From contig URYT01000005.1 of assembly GCA_900552185.1 (NCBI GenBank), positions 1 through 22,644 on the forward strand: 22,644 nucleotides of DNA. Reading direction: 5' to 3'. This DNA is from an uncultured Collinsella sp. (GTDB taxonomy: Bacteria > Actinomycetota > Coriobacteriia > Coriobacteriales > Coriobacteriaceae). The position numbers were made by a program, and so were the translations under genes. Shown here one piece after another: positions 1 through 6,961 of the stretch. The first letter of the stretch is position 1. Each line of letters opens with the position of its first letter. The notes below the pieces were generated by a model. It searched no databases, was not told where the DNA came from, and was given only the letters and a program-made list of their open reading frames with translations.

Positions 1-69
1 CCCATCGTGCGCAACGGCAAAAAGGCCACCGTCGGTTATTGCCCCGATGTATGGGGAGCCTGGGAGTAG
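1..69 (+). CDS. C-terminal fragment, probable ArsC/Spx-family reductase (partial)
   Basis: The frame is open from the first base and ends at TAG (67-69), giving the last 22 residues of a protein. They include PIVRNGKK and TVGYCPDVW. This resembles the C-terminal tail of ArsC/Spx/YffB-like thioredoxin-fold proteins, which usually end in a KRPI-V...-VGF-like segment. The CxxC or CX5R active site would lie upstream of the window and cannot be checked. The family call is from memory of the tail pattern only. Confidence 0.4.
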   Translation, partial: PIVRNGKKATVGYCPDVWGAWE

Positions 70-70
70 C

Positions 71-100
71 TTGTGTTATTTGCCGGCGCGTGGGTATAAG
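71..100 (+). promoter_or_regulatory. Candidate sigma-70-type promoter for the CobW-like gene
   Basis: A -35-like TTGTGT (71-76) and a -10-like TATAAG (95-100) are separated by 18 bp and lie 55 bp before the chosen start of the CobW-like gene. The -10 matches the consensus at 5 of 6 positions, the -35 at 3 of 6. It begins just after the stop of the preceding gene. Confidence 0.4.
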
Positions 101-155
101 AGCAGGCGTTTGGCATAAGATTCAACTGTAAGCCATGTCTAACAAAGGAGGGCAC

Positions 156-1286
156 ATGCCCAACAAACCCGTGAAGATCATCATGCTTACCGGATACCTC
201 GGTGCCGGCAAGACCACGCTGCTCAACCACATCCTCGCTAACGACGGCGGCATCCGCGCCGCCGTAATCGTCAACGATATCGGCGAGATCAACGTCGACG
301 CTAGCCTTATCGCCGACGGCGGTCTTTCCGAGACCGACGACCTCATCCCGCTCACCAACGGCTGCATCTGCTGCACGCTTTCGGATGACCTGGCCAACCA
401 GCTGCAGGGCATCGCCGATTCGGGCAAGTTCGACTACATCATCATCGAGGCATCGGGCATTTGCGAGCCTATCCCCATCGCCTACACCATCTCGAGCTTC
501 TGCGACGAGGCCAAAGTGGGCGGCGAGCCCAAACTTGCGCTCGACAACATCGTGGCCGTGGTCGACTGCGCCCGCATGTACGACGAGTTCAACGGCGGTC
601 GCGACCTGCTGGCCGAGGATATCGACGAGGACGACATCGAAAGCCTGCTCATCCAGCAGATCGAGTTCTGCTCCACGCTGATCCTCAACAAGACCGATAC
701 CGTGAGCCCCGAGCAGATTGCCGAGCTCAAGGCCATCGTGCGCAGCCTGCAGAAAGACGCCGTGATCGTCGAGGCCCAAAACGGCGAGGTCCCCATGGAG
801 GAGCTGCTCGATACCGACCGCTTCGACTTTATGCGCGCCTACAACTCCGCCGCCTGGATCGAGGCCATGGAGCATCCCGAGGAGCACGACGACCCCGAGG
901 TGCTCGAGTACGACATCGAGACCTTTGTGTACTCGCGCCGCAAGCCGTTTGACCTGCAGAAGTTCACCGATTTTGTTGAGCAGGAGTGGCCCGACGAGGT
1001 CATCCGCGTCAAGGGTCCGCTGTGGCAGACCGGCGATCCGGACATGTGCTACATGTTCGAGCAGGCCGGCCACCAGATGCGCCTGATGGAGAACGGTCTG
1101 TTCGTTGACTCCGCGCCCGAGGGCGAGAAGCAGAAGATCATCGACGAGAACCCCGAGATCATGCAGATTTGGGACGACGAGACGGGCGACCGCATGACGA
1201 GCCTGTGCATCATCGGCCGTCACATGGACAAGGATGCGCTCATCGCCTCCCTCGATGCCTGCCTGACCGACTGGCACCGCGCCTAG
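156..1286 (+). CDS. CobW/COG0523-family GTP-binding metallochaperone
   Basis: The 376-residue protein has the hallmarks of the CobW/COG0523 G3E GTPases, which use GTP to insert or deliver metals, often Zn, to target enzymes. Visible are the Walker A GYLGAGKT (13-20), the metal-binding CxCC motif GCICC (C70, C72, C73), and the guanine-specificity motif NKTD (178-181). An alpha/beta CobW C-terminal domain follows from about residue 245. An ATG also exists at 135, but AAAGGAGGG (144-152) sits ideally before the ATG at 156, so I chose that start. A strong terminator follows the gene, so it looks monocistronic. The protein is probably cytosolic. I see no Zur-type operator, so the metal and client are unknown; nitrile hydratase-activator-type and cobalamin roles are alternatives in the family. 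Confidence 0.88.
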   Translation: MPNKPVKIIMLTGYLGAGKTTLLNHILANDGGIRAAVIVNDIGEINVDASLIADGGLSETDDLIPLTNGCICCTLSDDLANQLQGIADSGKFDYIIIEASGICEPIPIAYTISSFCDEAKVGGEPKLALDNIVAVVDCARMYDEFNGGRDLLAEDIDEDDIESLLIQQIEFCSTLILNKTDTVSPEQIAELKAIVRSLQKDAVIVEAQNGEVPMEELLDTDRFDFMRAYNSAAWIEAMEHPEEHDDPEVLEYDIETFVYSRRKPFDLQKFTDFVEQEWPDEVIRVKGPLWQTGDPDMCYMFEQAGHQMRLMENGLFVDSAPEGEKQKIIDENPEIMQIWDDETGDRMTSLCIIGRHMDKDALIASLDACLTDWHRA

Positions 1287-1324
1287 GTTTATCCAAGCGG
1301 GCATTTGTCCGAAAAGTAGTCGCC

Positions 1325-1363
1325 AACCACCACGAAGGTGTCTGTCCCTTCGTGGTGGTTTTT
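1325..1363 (+). terminator. Rho-independent terminator after the CobW-like gene
   Basis: Left arm AACCACCACGAAGG (1325-1338) and right arm CCTTCGTGGTGGTT (1347-1360) form a perfect 14-bp stem around an 8-nt loop and run into five T's. It separates the CobW-like gene from trmL, whose ribosome binding site starts 11 bp further on. Confidence 0.9.
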
Positions 1364-1384
1364 CGTTCTGAGCCAAGGAGATTC

Positions 1385-1984
1385 ATGTTCAACATCGTGC
1401 TGTATGCGCCCGAGATTCCAGCCAATACGGGCAATATCGGCCGCACCTGCGTGGTTACCGGCACCCGCCTGCATCTGGTGGAGCCGCTGGGGTTTTCGCT
1501 CGACGACAAGACGGTACGTCGCGCCGGCCTGGGCTACTGGCAAAACTTGGACGTGACGACCTATGCCGGCTGGGAGGACTTCCTTGCGCGCAACGGCCTC
1601 TCCCCCGCCGATGGCCGCCTGCATCTGTTGACCAAAAAGGCACGCCGCACCTATGCGCAGAGCACCTATCGCGACGGCGACTTCTTGGTCTTTGGCAGCG
1701 AGAGCTCGGGCATTCCCGAGCCACTGCTTGCCGCGGCGCCCGAGCGCTGCGAGCGCATCCCGATGCTGCGCGATCGCGACTCGCTTGATAACGCCGAGAC
1801 TTGGGAAGCCCACGAGGTGTCGCTGGGGCATATCGAGGACGGCCACGAGGCTATCCTTCAACAGGACATCTGCGGCAACTTCGTCAACCCGGACGACTAC
1901 CGCATCAGCGCACTCAACCTCTCCAACAGCGCTGCCATCGTCCTCTACGAGGCCCTGCGCCAAACAGGCTTTCCGGGAATGTGA
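1385..1984 (+). CDS. trmL: tRNA (cytidine/uridine-34 2'-O)-methyltransferase with an inserted segment
   Basis: A SPOUT-superfamily methyltransferase that 2'-O-methylates the wobble nucleotide of certain tRNAs using SAM. The N-terminus (NIVLYAPEIPANTGNIGR, residues 3-20), RRAGLGYW (45-52), FGSESSGIP (103-111), RIPM (124-127) and NLSNSAAIVLYEALRQ (178-193) are the family landmarks. E. coli TrmL has 157 residues; this protein has 199. The difference is mostly one place: RIPM and NLSN are separated by 50 residues, against about 8 in E. coli. The insertion is acidic and lies between the catalytic SPOUT motifs. AAGGAG (1375-1380) supports the ATG at 1385. The stop codon lies inside the left arm of a 15-bp hairpin. 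The enzyme identity is firm; activity with the insertion is not shown. Confidence 0.88.
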   Translation: MFNIVLYAPEIPANTGNIGRTCVVTGTRLHLVEPLGFSLDDKTVRRAGLGYWQNLDVTTYAGWEDFLARNGLSPADGRLHLLTKKARRTYAQSTYRDGDFLVFGSESSGIPEPLLAAAPERCERIPMLRDRDSLDNAETWEAHEVSLGHIEDGHEAILQQDICGNFVNPDDYRISALNLSNSAAIVLYEALRQTGFPGM

Positions 1985-2011
1985 CAAAGGGACTGCCCCT
2001 TTGTCACATTC
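1977..2011 (+). repeat. Long perfect hairpin overlapping the trmL stop codon
   Basis: GAATGTGACAAAGGG (1977-1991) is the exact inverse complement of CCCTTTGTCACATTC (1997-2011), with loop ACTGC. The 15-bp stem has no T-run after it. The trmL stop codon (1982-1984) is part of the left arm. The core CAAAGGG-N5-CCCTTTG recurs at 3210-3242. Confidence 0.85.
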
Positions 2012-2022
2012 AAACGCCATAT

Positions 2023-2078
2023 AGTTAAACGTAATTAATCGCTTTTAACTGAAATTAACTAGAATAAAATTAAGTTAA
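2023..2078 (+). promoter_or_regulatory. AT-rich upstream region with four AGTTAA/TTAACT motifs
   Basis: Upstream of the first ATPase gene lies an A/T-rich stretch in an otherwise GC-rich region. It carries AGTTAA at 2023-2028 and 2073-2078 and its inverse TTAACT at 2045-2050 and 2055-2060. The two central copies are exactly 10 bp apart, one helical turn. TAGAAT (2060-2065) or TAAAAT (2065-2070) could be a -10 element, without a good -35. A promoter with operator sites is likely; the regulator is unknown. Confidence 0.5.
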
Positions 2079-2103
2079 CCTGAGACGCTAAAGGAAGGGC
2101 ATT

Positions 2104-3204
2104 GTGAAATATCTCGAAAACCCGTTTACCCCCAGTTTTGGTGAGGTTCCTGCCCATCTCGCTGGCAGACAACAGATTATTCGTGATTTGGACCGTGCCT
2201 TCTTGAGCCAGCGCAGGCGCCCAGAACTGACCTCGATCTTCTCGGGGGCACGCGGAACCGGTAAAACCGCTCTCATGTCGTCGCTCGCGACAAGGGCGGA
2301 ATCCCACGGCTGGATAGCCGTAAAGACGACCGCGCTCCCGGGAATGCTTGAGGAAATCGAGTTCGGGGCGAAACGTGCTGCCGGCCACCTCATCGACCCG
2401 TCTAACAACTTCGAAGTCACCGGTCTTGGAATTGCACCGCTCGGCAGCATCGAGGTCAATCGCGTTCACGATGCCTCAACCTGGCGTTATCGCATGAGCG
2501 ACATCATCGACCAGCTCAACGAGGCGGGCACCGGTCTGCTCGTCACGGTTGACGAGGTGGACCCGACACTCGACGAGATGATTCAGCTCGCAGCGACGTA
2601 TCAGCACTTTGTGACCGATGGGAAACGCGTCGCCCTGCTCATGGCGGGACTTCCCAACAACGTCTCGACGTTGCTGAACCACAAGACGGTCTCGTTCCTT
2701 CGCCGCGCCCAACAATATCATCTGGGTCGCATTGCCGACTATGACGTACGCGAGGCCTTGATTCGCACAATCCAGGAAAACGATCGCCTGGCAGATGCTG
2801 AGGGAATCGATAGAGCCGTTCACTCGATCTCTGGTTTTCCCTTCCTATTGCAACTTGTAGGCTACCGTGCCTGGGATCTCACAAGCGATTCGAAGGAAAT
2901 CTCGTCACGCGACTTTGACCTGGGAATCAAAATCGCGCGCGACGAGATGGACGACCGAATCCTCGCGGCAACCTATCGGGAACTCACGGCAGAGGACAAG
3001 CGATTCCTCATCGCCATGCTCGATGACGAGGAAGAGTCCACCACCGCTGACCTTGTCGAGCGCCTTAAGCGTTCGCCGCAGCAGGTCTCCCGCTACCGAC
3101 GCCGCATGATAGATGCCGGCATCATCGGGGAACGAGGACGAGGGCTCGTCGCATTTGAATTGCCATTCTTCCGCGACTATCTCGCGGCTCAATGCGTGAA
3201 ATAA
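2104..3204 (+). CDS. AAA-type ATPase with probable C-terminal winged helix (paralogue 1)
   Basis: The 366-residue protein starts with the NPF-P-FG pattern, then has Walker A GARGTGKT (48-55), Walker B ending in VDE (149-151), a sensor-like MAGLPN (180-185), FLRRAQQ (198-204) and a hydrophobic LLQLVGY. The C-terminal ~80 residues (LVERLKRSPQQVSRYRRRM) read like a winged-helix DNA-binding domain. The overall order is like that of AAA_16/Orc1-Cdc6-like predicted ATPases, a large family without an assigned role. The start is GTG (2104) behind AAGGAAGG (2091-2098). A second, clearly related copy lies at 5751-6869, and this gene converges on uvrA2. A DNA-binding regulatory or remodelling role is inference. 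No nuclease, toxin or transposase domain is visible in it. Confidence 0.8.
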   Translation: MKYLENPFTPSFGEVPAHLAGRQQIIRDLDRAFLSQRRRPELTSIFSGARGTGKTALMSSLATRAESHGWIAVKTTALPGMLEEIEFGAKRAAGHLIDPSNNFEVTGLGIAPLGSIEVNRVHDASTWRYRMSDIIDQLNEAGTGLLVTVDEVDPTLDEMIQLAATYQHFVTDGKRVALLMAGLPNNVSTLLNHKTVSFLRRAQQYHLGRIADYDVREALIRTIQENDRLADAEGIDRAVHSISGFPFLLQLVGYRAWDLTSDSKEISSRDFDLGIKIARDEMDDRILAATYRELTAEDKRFLIAMLDDEEESTTADLVERLKRSPQQVSRYRRRMIDAGIIGERGRGLVAFELPFFRDYLAAQCVK

Positions 3205-3209
3205 GCATC

Positions 3210-3242
3210 AATGAGGCAAAGGGGCTGTCCCTTTGCCTCATT
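3210..3242 (+). repeat. Long perfect hairpin between convergent ATPase and uvrA2 genes
   Basis: AATGAGGCAAAGGG (3210-3223) pairs perfectly with CCCTTTGCCTCATT (3229-3242) around loop GCTGT. It fills the gap between the stop of the first ATPase (3204) and the stop of uvrA2 (3245). It could terminate transcription from both sides, though neither side has a T-run. Its core matches the hairpin at 1977-2011 while the outer arms differ. Confidence 0.8.
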
Positions 3243-3244
3243 GT

Positions 3245-5758
3245 CTATAGGTAGCGACCGGTGATGCTCTTGGAGCAGGCCGCGATGTCGCCTGGCGTAC
3301 CGGCGCAGACGATTTGCCCGCCGGCGCCACCACCGCCCGGGCCCATGTCGATCACGTAATCGGTGTTACGGATAAGGTCGAGATCGTGTTCGATCACAAT
3401 AACCGTGGCGCCCTTGGCAACGAGGCCATCAAACACGTTCAACAGCACCTGAACATCGAGCGGATGCAAGCCGATCGTAGGCTCGTCGAACACGAATACG
3501 GCATCATCCTGCACACGACCCATCTCGCTCGCGAGCTTAAGGCGCTGTGCCTCACCGCCCGAAAGCGCCGGTGTGGGCTCGCCAAGCGTGAGATAACCCA
3601 GGCCCAGGTCGTGCAAGGTCTGTAAGCGCGTCTGAACCTTCTTGAGCCCCAGTGTGGCGTCGATGGCCTCGTCCACACTCATGTCCATGAGCTGCGGCAA
3701 CGTAAGCAGACTCCCGTCCTTGCCCTCGCGATGGATATGCGAGGCGGGCTCGGCGTAGCGCGAACCACGGCATGCCGGGCAGACGATTTCAACATCGGGC
3801 AAAAACTGCACGTCGAGCGAAATCGAGCCCGTTCCATCGCACGTAGGGCAGCGCAAGGCGCCGGTGTTGTAGCTAAAGGCGCCCGCCTTGTAGCCGGCTG
3901 CCTTGGCTTCGGGCGTACGGGCGAAGGCGCGGCGCAGCTCATCATGGATGTCGGCATAGGTCGCTACCGTCGAGCGCACGTTGGCACCGATGGGCGTGGC
4001 GTCAATCAGGTTGGCACGCGCAATGCCCTCGGCATCGACCCAACGCACGTGCCCCGGCAGACGCTCGCCAGCTGCCTGCGCCTTAAGCGCCGGGATGAGC
4101 GTCTCGAGTACCAACGTCGTCTTACCCGAACCCGAAACACCCGTAACCGCGACCAAGCGACCGCGCGGGATATCGACTTCGAGCGGCTTGACGGTATGGA
4201 TGGCATCGGTCGCCACACGGATATGGCCCTGGTCGAACATTTCGTCGTCAGTCACCTGTGGGCGCAAGCGCTTAGGCTCGGCGCGCAAAAACGGGGCGAT
4301 GCGGCTGCTTTGCGATTGTTCGACCTCGTCTACCGTACCAGCGGCGATCACATTGCCGCCGCCTGCTCCGGCAACGGGGCCCATCTCGACTAGATAGTCG
4401 GCTTCCGCTAGTACGCGCGTATCGTGGTCGACAACAACCACGGTGTTGCCGTCGCCCACCAGATCGCGCATCACGCCTACCAAACCGTCGACATTGGCGG
4501 GATGCAAGCCGATCGAAGGCTCGTCCAGCACATAAAGCACACCCGTCGACCGGTTGCGCACCACGCGGGCGAGTTGCACGCGCTGGCGCTCACCCGTGGA
4601 GAGCGTGGCACCGGCGCGATCGAGCGAAAGGTAATCGAGACCCAGGTCGACCAGACGACGAGCCGTGCTCAAAAACGAATCGCAGATATCCGCTGCCATG
4701 GGCCGCATCTCGGCCGGCAAGGATGCGGGCACCCCACGCACCCACTCAATCGCCTCGCCCAGAGTCATGGCCGCGGCCAGCGCCAGATTGATACCGCGCA
4801 CTTGGGGCTGGCGCGCAGCCTCGGAGAGACGCGTGCCTCCACAGTCACGGCATGGCCCCTCGCGCAAAAAGCGTGCCACGCGTTTGAGGCCCTTGTCGTC
4901 CTTAACCTTGGCGAGCGCATTCTCGACGGTATAGACGGCGTTGTAATAGGTAAAGTCGAGCGGCGTGGCGCCCTCGCCGTTTTTGGGAACGTAGAGAATG
5001 TGCTTCTTAACCGCCGGACCGTGGAACACGATGTCGCGCTCTTGAGGCGTGAGCTGGTTAAACGGCACATCGGTGCGCACGCCCATCTCGCCTGCCACCT
5101 GCTTCATCAAATCCCACATGAGCGTGCCCCAAGGAAGCACCGCGCCCTCGTTGATAGTCTTTGACTCGTCGGGCACCAGACTCGCCTCGTCCACTTCGCG
5201 CATGACACCGGTGCCGCCGCAGGTAGGACACGCGCCGCCGCTATTGAAAGCCAAATCCTCGGCACTCGGCGCGTAGAACTCGCGGCCGCATGTCGGACAC
5301 GTGAGCGACAGGCCCGCAGCCACGTTAAGGCTCGGCTCCACGCGCGCCCCGCAATGCGGGCACACGTGATGGGCACAGCGACTAAAGAGCAAGCGCAGGC
5401 TATTGTTGAGCTCGGTCATGGTGCCAAAGGTGGAACGCACGCCCGGCACGCTCGGACGCTGGTGTAGCGCGAGCGCCGCCGGCACGTGCAGCACCTCGTC
5501 CACCTGGGCGTGCTCGGCCTGCGTCAGACGACGGCGGGTATAGGTGCTGAGTGCTTCCAAGTAGCGACGCGAGCCCTCGGCATAAAGAACGCCCAGTGCC
5601 AGCGAACTCTTGCCCGAGCCCGACACGCCGGCAATACCCACGAGCTTTCCCAGCGGAATATCGATATCGATGTCCTTGAGGTTGTGTACACGCGCGCCGC
5701 GCACCTCGATAGCCTGCGGGCTCATCTTCTGTTCCGTCACCTTTATCACCCTACTCAT
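3245..5758 (-). CDS. uvrA: Class II UvrA (UvrA2) ABC-type ATPase lacking the UvrB-binding domain
   Basis: An 837-residue tandem ABC ATPase of the UvrA family; canonical UvrA has about 940. Visible are Walker A GVSGSGKS (44-51) and GVSGSGKT (540-547), signatures LSTGE (386-390, variant) and LSGGE (732-736), Walker B LDEP (411-414) and FDEP (757-760). Zinc modules are C154/C157/C177/C180 and C637/C640/C660/C663. Only about 17 residues separate CPHC (133-136) from the first zinc module, where canonical UvrA has the ~120-residue UvrB-binding domain. That deletion defines class II UvrA. Such proteins are linked in the literature to antibiotic self-protection or accessory damage tolerance, not core UvrABC excision. 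The start ATG (5758) overlaps the upstream ATPase stop in ATGAGTAG. GTG at 5740 or ATG at 5725 are possible alternative starts. Confidence 0.9.
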   Translation of the reverse strand: MSRVIKVTEQKMSPQAIEVRGARVHNLKDIDIDIPLGKLVGIAGVSGSGKSSLALGVLYAEGSRRYLEALSTYTRRRLTQAEHAQVDEVLHVPAALALHQRPSVPGVRSTFGTMTELNNSLRLLFSRCAHHVCPHCGARVEPSLNVAAGLSLTCPTCGREFYAPSAEDLAFNSGGACPTCGGTGVMREVDEASLVPDESKTINEGAVLPWGTLMWDLMKQVAGEMGVRTDVPFNQLTPQERDIVFHGPAVKKHILYVPKNGEGATPLDFTYYNAVYTVENALAKVKDDKGLKRVARFLREGPCRDCGGTRLSEAARQPQVRGINLALAAAMTLGEAIEWVRGVPASLPAEMRPMAADICDSFLSTARRLVDLGLDYLSLDRAGATLSTGERQRVQLARVVRNRSTGVLYVLDEPSIGLHPANVDGLVGVMRDLVGDGNTVVVVDHDTRVLAEADYLVEMGPVAGAGGGNVIAAGTVDEVEQSQSSRIAPFLRAEPKRLRPQVTDDEMFDQGHIRVATDAIHTVKPLEVDIPRGRLVAVTGVSGSGKTTLVLETLIPALKAQAAGERLPGHVRWVDAEGIARANLIDATPIGANVRSTVATYADIHDELRRAFARTPEAKAAGYKAGAFSYNTGALRCPTCDGTGSISLDVQFLPDVEIVCPACRGSRYAEPASHIHREGKDGSLLTLPQLMDMSVDEAIDATLGLKKVQTRLQTLHDLGLGYLTLGEPTPALSGGEAQRLKLASEMGRVQDDAVFVFDEPTIGLHPLDVQVLLNVFDGLVAKGATVIVIEHDLDLIRNTDYVIDMGPGGGGAGGQIVCAGTPGDIAACSKSITGRYL

Positions 5759-6869
5759 GCCATAAAATGCGGTCGCGGATATACTCGCCCAGCATGGGCA
5801 CGGTAAACCGGACGAGGCCGTATCCGGCAGCCTCGATGACGCGCTCGCGAATCAGGCTTGCGCGATATTTACTCGCCCAGCTTTGGGTGCGGTCGCAGTG
5901 CTCAATGATATCCGCCATGCGCGTCGGTTTGCCCTCGTCAACCGCCATAGCCTCGATAAAGAGGCGCTGTGGACTACGCAACCCGTAATACAAGGGAGCG
6001 TCCACTGCTTCATAGAACTCGGAGACGGCATCCGCATGGCCATCCTCGACATCGCGCCTTTCGATGGCCTGCGAGCCACGCCGGACAGTAGAGCGCCACA
6101 TGTAATAGCCCACCAGCTGAACCATATAGGGATGCCCCATGCTCTTGCGTGCCGCAAGGTCCGCTGTCTCCGCGTCAACGTAAAGACCGGCGTCTGTGAC
6201 CGTCTGAATATATGAATCGCGCACCTTGGGCAAAGATATCGCCCCCAGCGTACGCTGCTGGGCACGCCGCAAAAACGTCACGCTCGGCTCTTCGAGCAGA
6301 TCGTCAACCATACTGGGTAAGCCGGCGAACACCAGCGCAAGACCGCGCTGGTCGCTATCGGGCAAGCCCGTGGCATCCTGGTCTCCGAGCACTTGCTGAT
6401 AGAGAACGGCAAGAGCCGCCAGCTCCTCGATAGACGCAGATTGAGCCTCGTCAATCGCAAACAGTATGCCCTTCCCTGGACCGAGCTTCTTGAGCCGCTC
6501 GTTGACCAGCCCTCGCAACGTCTCGCCCTTTGCTCGCGCCGCCTCGACCGACATCCGCCCAAACGACGGACCGAACTCCATTGACGTCACAACGGGTTTA
6601 TTCGAGCGAAGTGCGTCGGCCAAGCGGTCGCATAAGCCAAGCGAGGCGGAATCGGAGACAACCGCCCATCCGCGCTCGCTGGCCAGACGTTGCAGCTCCC
6701 GCAAGAGAACCGTCTTGCCGCAGCCGCGGTTTCCCGTAATGAGCATGAGCCTGCCCGGCGCTCCGGCGCCGTTATCGAGCCCTTCCGCAAAATCTTCGAT
6801 GACCGACTCGCGACCGATGAGTATCGGAGGCCGCTTGCCAGCCGTGGGCTTAAAGGGATTTGGATTCAT
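5751..6869 (-). CDS. AAA-type ATPase with probable C-terminal winged helix (paralogue 2)
   Basis: The 372-residue protein shares architecture and motifs with the ATPase at 2104-3204: N-terminal NPF-P, LIGRE, Walker A GNRGCGKT (46-53), Walker B IDE (139-141), FAGLPS (181-186), VTFLRRAQQ (197-205) and MVQLVGYYMW. A helix-turn-helix-like C-terminus follows (DIIEHCDRTQSWASKYRASL). GAGGAGG precedes the ATG. Its stop codon overlaps the uvrA2 start by 8 nt, so the two are probably translationally coupled and cotranscribed, ATPase first. Three tandem 10-bp repeats lie just upstream. Function is unknown. Coupling suggests it works with, or controls, UvrA2; that is inference. Confidence 0.8.
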   Translation of the reverse strand: MNPNPFKPTAGKRPPILIGRESVIEDFAEGLDNGAGAPGRLMLITGNRGCGKTVLLRELQRLASERGWAVVSDSASLGLCDRLADALRSNKPVVTSMEFGPSFGRMSVEAARAKGETLRGLVNERLKKLGPGKGILFAIDEAQSASIEELAALAVLYQQVLGDQDATGLPDSDQRGLALVFAGLPSMVDDLLEEPSVTFLRRAQQRTLGAISLPKVRDSYIQTVTDAGLYVDAETADLAARKSMGHPYMVQLVGYYMWRSTVRRGSQAIERRDVEDGHADAVSEFYEAVDAPLYYGLRSPQRLFIEAMAVDEGKPTRMADIIEHCDRTQSWASKYRASLIRERVIEAAGYGLVRFTVPMLGEYIRDRILWHE

Positions 6870-6902
6870 GTCGGCCTCCTCGGATTGGCAAACCCTGGTA
6901 AC

Positions 6903-6932
6903 AGTTATACCAACTTATACCGAGTTATACCA
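6903..6932 (-). promoter_or_regulatory. Three tandem 10-bp repeats upstream of the ATPase-uvrA2 operon
   Basis: On the + strand AGTTATACCA (6903-6912), ACTTATACCG (6913-6922) and AGTTATACCA (6923-6932) follow each other without gaps. The 10-bp period puts all copies on one DNA face, as in an operator bound by an oligomer. They lie 34-63 bp before the ATPase start. On the transcribed strand each unit contains GGTATAA, so one could double as a -10 element. Confidence 0.6.
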
Positions 6933-6961
6933 ATAGGATGCGACAAAGAAACTGACCTCTA

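Noticed and set aside
36..1376. Long open frame (446 codons) antisense to the CobW-like gene
   Set aside because: Low-complexity V/L/D/G-rich translation typical of the reverse strand of a GC-rich gene; no ribosome binding site; the other strand has clear GTPase motifs.
2104..6869. Anti-phage defence island built on the two ATPases
   Set aside because: No nuclease, toxin, methylase or known defence-family partner is visible next to them; only UvrA2 is linked.
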